A stretch of DNA of 5,226 bases from contig JACQSM010000084.1 in NCBI GenBank assembly GCA_016205965.1, positions 1 to 5,226 on the forward strand, in the 5' to 3' direction. This stretch comes from Candidatus Uhrbacteria bacterium (GTDB lineage Bacteria; Patescibacteriota; Patescibacteriia; SG8-24). Both the position numbers and the translations under genes were made by a program. Below the pieces are notes generated by a model. That model was not told the DNA's origin, did not search any database, and saw only the letters and a list, made by a program, of their open reading frames with translations. Shown piece by piece: positions 3,688-5,226 of the stretch (the first letter of the stretch is position 1; each line of letters starts with the position of its first letter).

Positions 3688-5226
3688 TTAGACGAGCGTC
3701 ACCGAGGCGATGCCGTCCTTCTCTTCCTTGAAGCGCATGATGCGGACGCCCTGGGTGTCGCGGCCGATGGTCGGCACCGAAGCGACGGGCAGGCGGATCA
3801 CCTGGCCCTTGTCGGAAATCACCAGCAGGTCGCGCTCTTCCTTGCGGTTGATGACCATGGCCATGACGATCTTGCCGGTCTTGTCGGTGATGTGGGCGGT
3901 CTTGATGCCCGATCCGCCGCGGCCCTGGGTCTTGTAATTCTCGAGCGTGGTCCGCTTGCCGTAGCCGTTGTCCATGATGATCATCAGGTCGAAAGCCGAC
4001 TTCTTGGCCGACTCGGCCTCGACCACGTCCATGCCGACGATCCGATCCTTGCCCTTGAGCCGCATGCCGCGGACGCCGGCGGCGGCCCGGCCCATTTCGC
4101 GGACCTCTTTCTCCTTGAAGCGGATCGATTGGCCGTCGGCCGTGACCATGACGATATCGTCGTTGCTCGCGGTCGGCTTGACCCACTCGAGGACGTCGTC
4201 GTCGTGGAGTTTGATGGCGATGAGACCGGAGCGGCGCACGCTCGCGAACTCTTCGATGGCGCATTTCTTGATCACGCCCTGGCGCGTCGCCATCATCAAA
4301 AATTTCTGTTCCTCGACCTGCTCGCCGGAGAGCACGGTGGTGACCTTCTCGTTGGGAGCCAGCTGCAAAAAGTTGACCAGCGCCTGGCCCTTGGCCGTGC
4401 GCGACGCCTGGGGCACGTCGTAGGCCTTGAGCTGGAAGACTCGACCGCGCGAGGTGAAAAACAACAAATCCGCATGGGTCGTGGTCGAGAACAGATGCTC
4501 GACCAGATCGTCTTCCTTGGTGGTGACGCCGGCGACGCCTTTGCCGCCGCGCGACTGGGTTCGGAAAGTGTCCGGCGGCAGGCGCTTGATGTAGCCGTCG
4601 GCGGTGATGAGCACCACGGTCGGCTCGTTGGGGATCAGATCCTCGGCCGAAAATTCCTTGACTCCCCCGGCCACGATCTGGGTCCGACGCTCGTCGCCGT
4701 ACTTCTCCTTGATCTCCTTGGTCTCCTTTTGAATGATGCCGGAGATGCGCTTGGGCGAGCGCAAAATCGCTTCGAGCTCCTTGATGAGTTCGAGCTTTTC
4801 CTTGAGTTCGTCCTCGATCTTCTTGCGCTCGAGGTTGGCAAGCTGCTGCAGGCGCATTTCCAAGATGGCCGTCGCCTGAACGTCGGTCAGCTTGAACTTC
4901 TTGATCAAATTCGCCTTGGCTTCGTCCTTGTCGTAGGAAGCGCGGATCGTCTTGATGACGGCGTCGAGATTGTCGAGCGCGATCTTCAAGCCTTCGAGAA
5001 TATGGGCGCGGTCCTTGGCTCGGGCCAGATCGAACTCGGTCCGCTTCTTGACCATCTCCTGGCGGTGGGCGACGTAGTGCTCGAGGGTCGTCTTCAGGTT
5101 CAGAACGCGCGGCTGGAGGCCGTCGACCAGGGCCAGCATGTTCACATGAAAAGTGTCCTGCAGCTGGGTCTGCATGAACAGACGGTTGAGCACCTTCTTG
5201 GGGTAGGCGTCTTTCTTGAGCTCGAT
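3688..5226 (-). CDS. gyrA: DNA gyrase subunit A, C-terminal part (5' end outside the window)
   Basis: Gyrase (GyrA2GyrB2) introduces negative supercoils into DNA using ATP. The 512 visible residues start inside the breakage-reunion domain; the frame runs through the window edge, so the catalytic tyrosine and quinolone-resistance region are not visible. Near the edge comes VLNRLFMQTQLQDTF, typical of type IIA topoisomerases. The long coiled-coil/tower section follows, with RAKDRAHILEGL and TDVQATAILEMRLQQL and then a Glu/Lys-rich coiled coil. From about residue 200 the C-terminal pinwheel shows six blade repeats. The first contains QSRGGKG (fragment residues 224-230), a variant of the GyrA box Q(K/R)RGG(R/K)G needed for DNA wrapping, which argues for GyrA over ParC. 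The protein ends just after the last blade (GIASVTLV) without the acidic tail of E. coli GyrA. A membrane protein gene follows after 10 bases. Confidence 0.94.
   Translation of the reverse strand: MELKKDAYPKKVLNRLFMQTQLQDTFHVNMLALVDGLQPRVLNLKTTLEHYVAHRQEMVKKRTEFDLARAKDRAHILEGLKIALDNLDAVIKTIRASYDKDEAKANLIKKFKLTDVQATAILEMRLQQLANLERKKIEDELKEKLELIKELEAILRSPKRISGIIQKETKEIKEKYGDERRTQIVAGGVKEFSAEDLIPNEPTVVLITADGYIKRLPPDTFRTQSRGGKGVAGVTTKEDDLVEHLFSTTTHADLLFFTSRGRVFQLKAYDVPQASRTAKGQALVNFLQLAPNEKVTTVLSGEQVEEQKFLMMATRQGVIKKCAIEEFASVRRSGLIAIKLHDDDVLEWVKPTASNDDIVMVTADGQSIRFKEKEVREMGRAAAGVRGMRLKGKDRIVGMDVVEAESAKKSAFDLMIIMDNGYGKRTTLENYKTQGRGGSGIKTAHITDKTGKIVMAMVINRKEERDLLVISDKGQVIRLPVASVPTIGRDTQGVRIMRFKEEKDGIASVTLV
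4537..4557 (-). other. gyrA: GyrA box of gyrA
   Basis: These codons encode QSRGGKG in the first pinwheel blade. The family consensus is Q, then K or R, then RGG, R or K, and G. Here the second residue is Ser, while the remaining positions agree. A later blade has GRGGSG, a degenerate echo of the box typical of the other blades. Confidence 0.8.

Noticed and set aside
3557..4264. Arg/His-rich open frame overlapping gyrA and the membrane gene (235 codons)
   Set aside because: Out-of-frame reading of the gyrA pinwheel region with highly biased composition and no domain.
3688..5226. Topoisomerase IV subunit ParC as the identity of the right-hand gene
   Set aside because: A recognisable, if variant, GyrA box and six full pinwheel blades favour GyrA; ParC usually lacks the box and has fewer or degenerate blades.

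Overview
The window comes from a GC-rich bacterial chromosome. All six genes lie on the minus strand, so they read from the right edge leftwards. Gene content is ordinary housekeeping: DNA gyrase, a lipid kinase, a ribosomal protein, a transcription factor and an RNase. My best guess at the host is a Candidate Phyla Radiation (Patescibacteria/Parcubacteria-type) bacterium. The reasons are the rpmF-nusB-rnc order, a NusB starting MSNRHLARTIAMQ with a long charged tail, and a DUF1189-like membrane protein. This is inference from remembered family patterns, with moderate confidence at most.

Layout in transcription order: (1) 5226-3688, the C-terminal part of GyrA, cut by the window edge; (2) 3677-2856, a five-helix membrane protein resembling DUF1189, starting 10 bases after the gyrA stop; (3) a 104-base spacer with two compact hairpins and a possible weak promoter; (4) 2751-1783, a diacylglycerol/YegS-type lipid kinase with a strong Shine-Dalgarno sequence; (5) a compact boundary where a textbook intrinsic terminator abuts the kinase stop codon and is followed at once by a good sigma70-type promoter; (6) 1699-51, the operon rpmF (L32), nusB, rnc, closed by a second intrinsic terminator at 48-14.

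The last operon joins a ribosomal protein, an rRNA antitermination factor and the rRNA-processing RNase III, which is a coherent ribosome-production unit. The spacer between nusB and rnc (885-741) is unusually structured and could be a target for control of rnc, possibly by RNase III itself.

I found no mobile element, CRISPR array, tRNA or rRNA gene, and no stretch above 300 bases lacks a gene. I see no evidence of a new multi-gene system. The points worth a second look are small: the structured rnc leader, an Asn at a metal-ligand position of RNase III, a His-rich tail on L32, a variant GyrA box, and the terminator/promoter junction.
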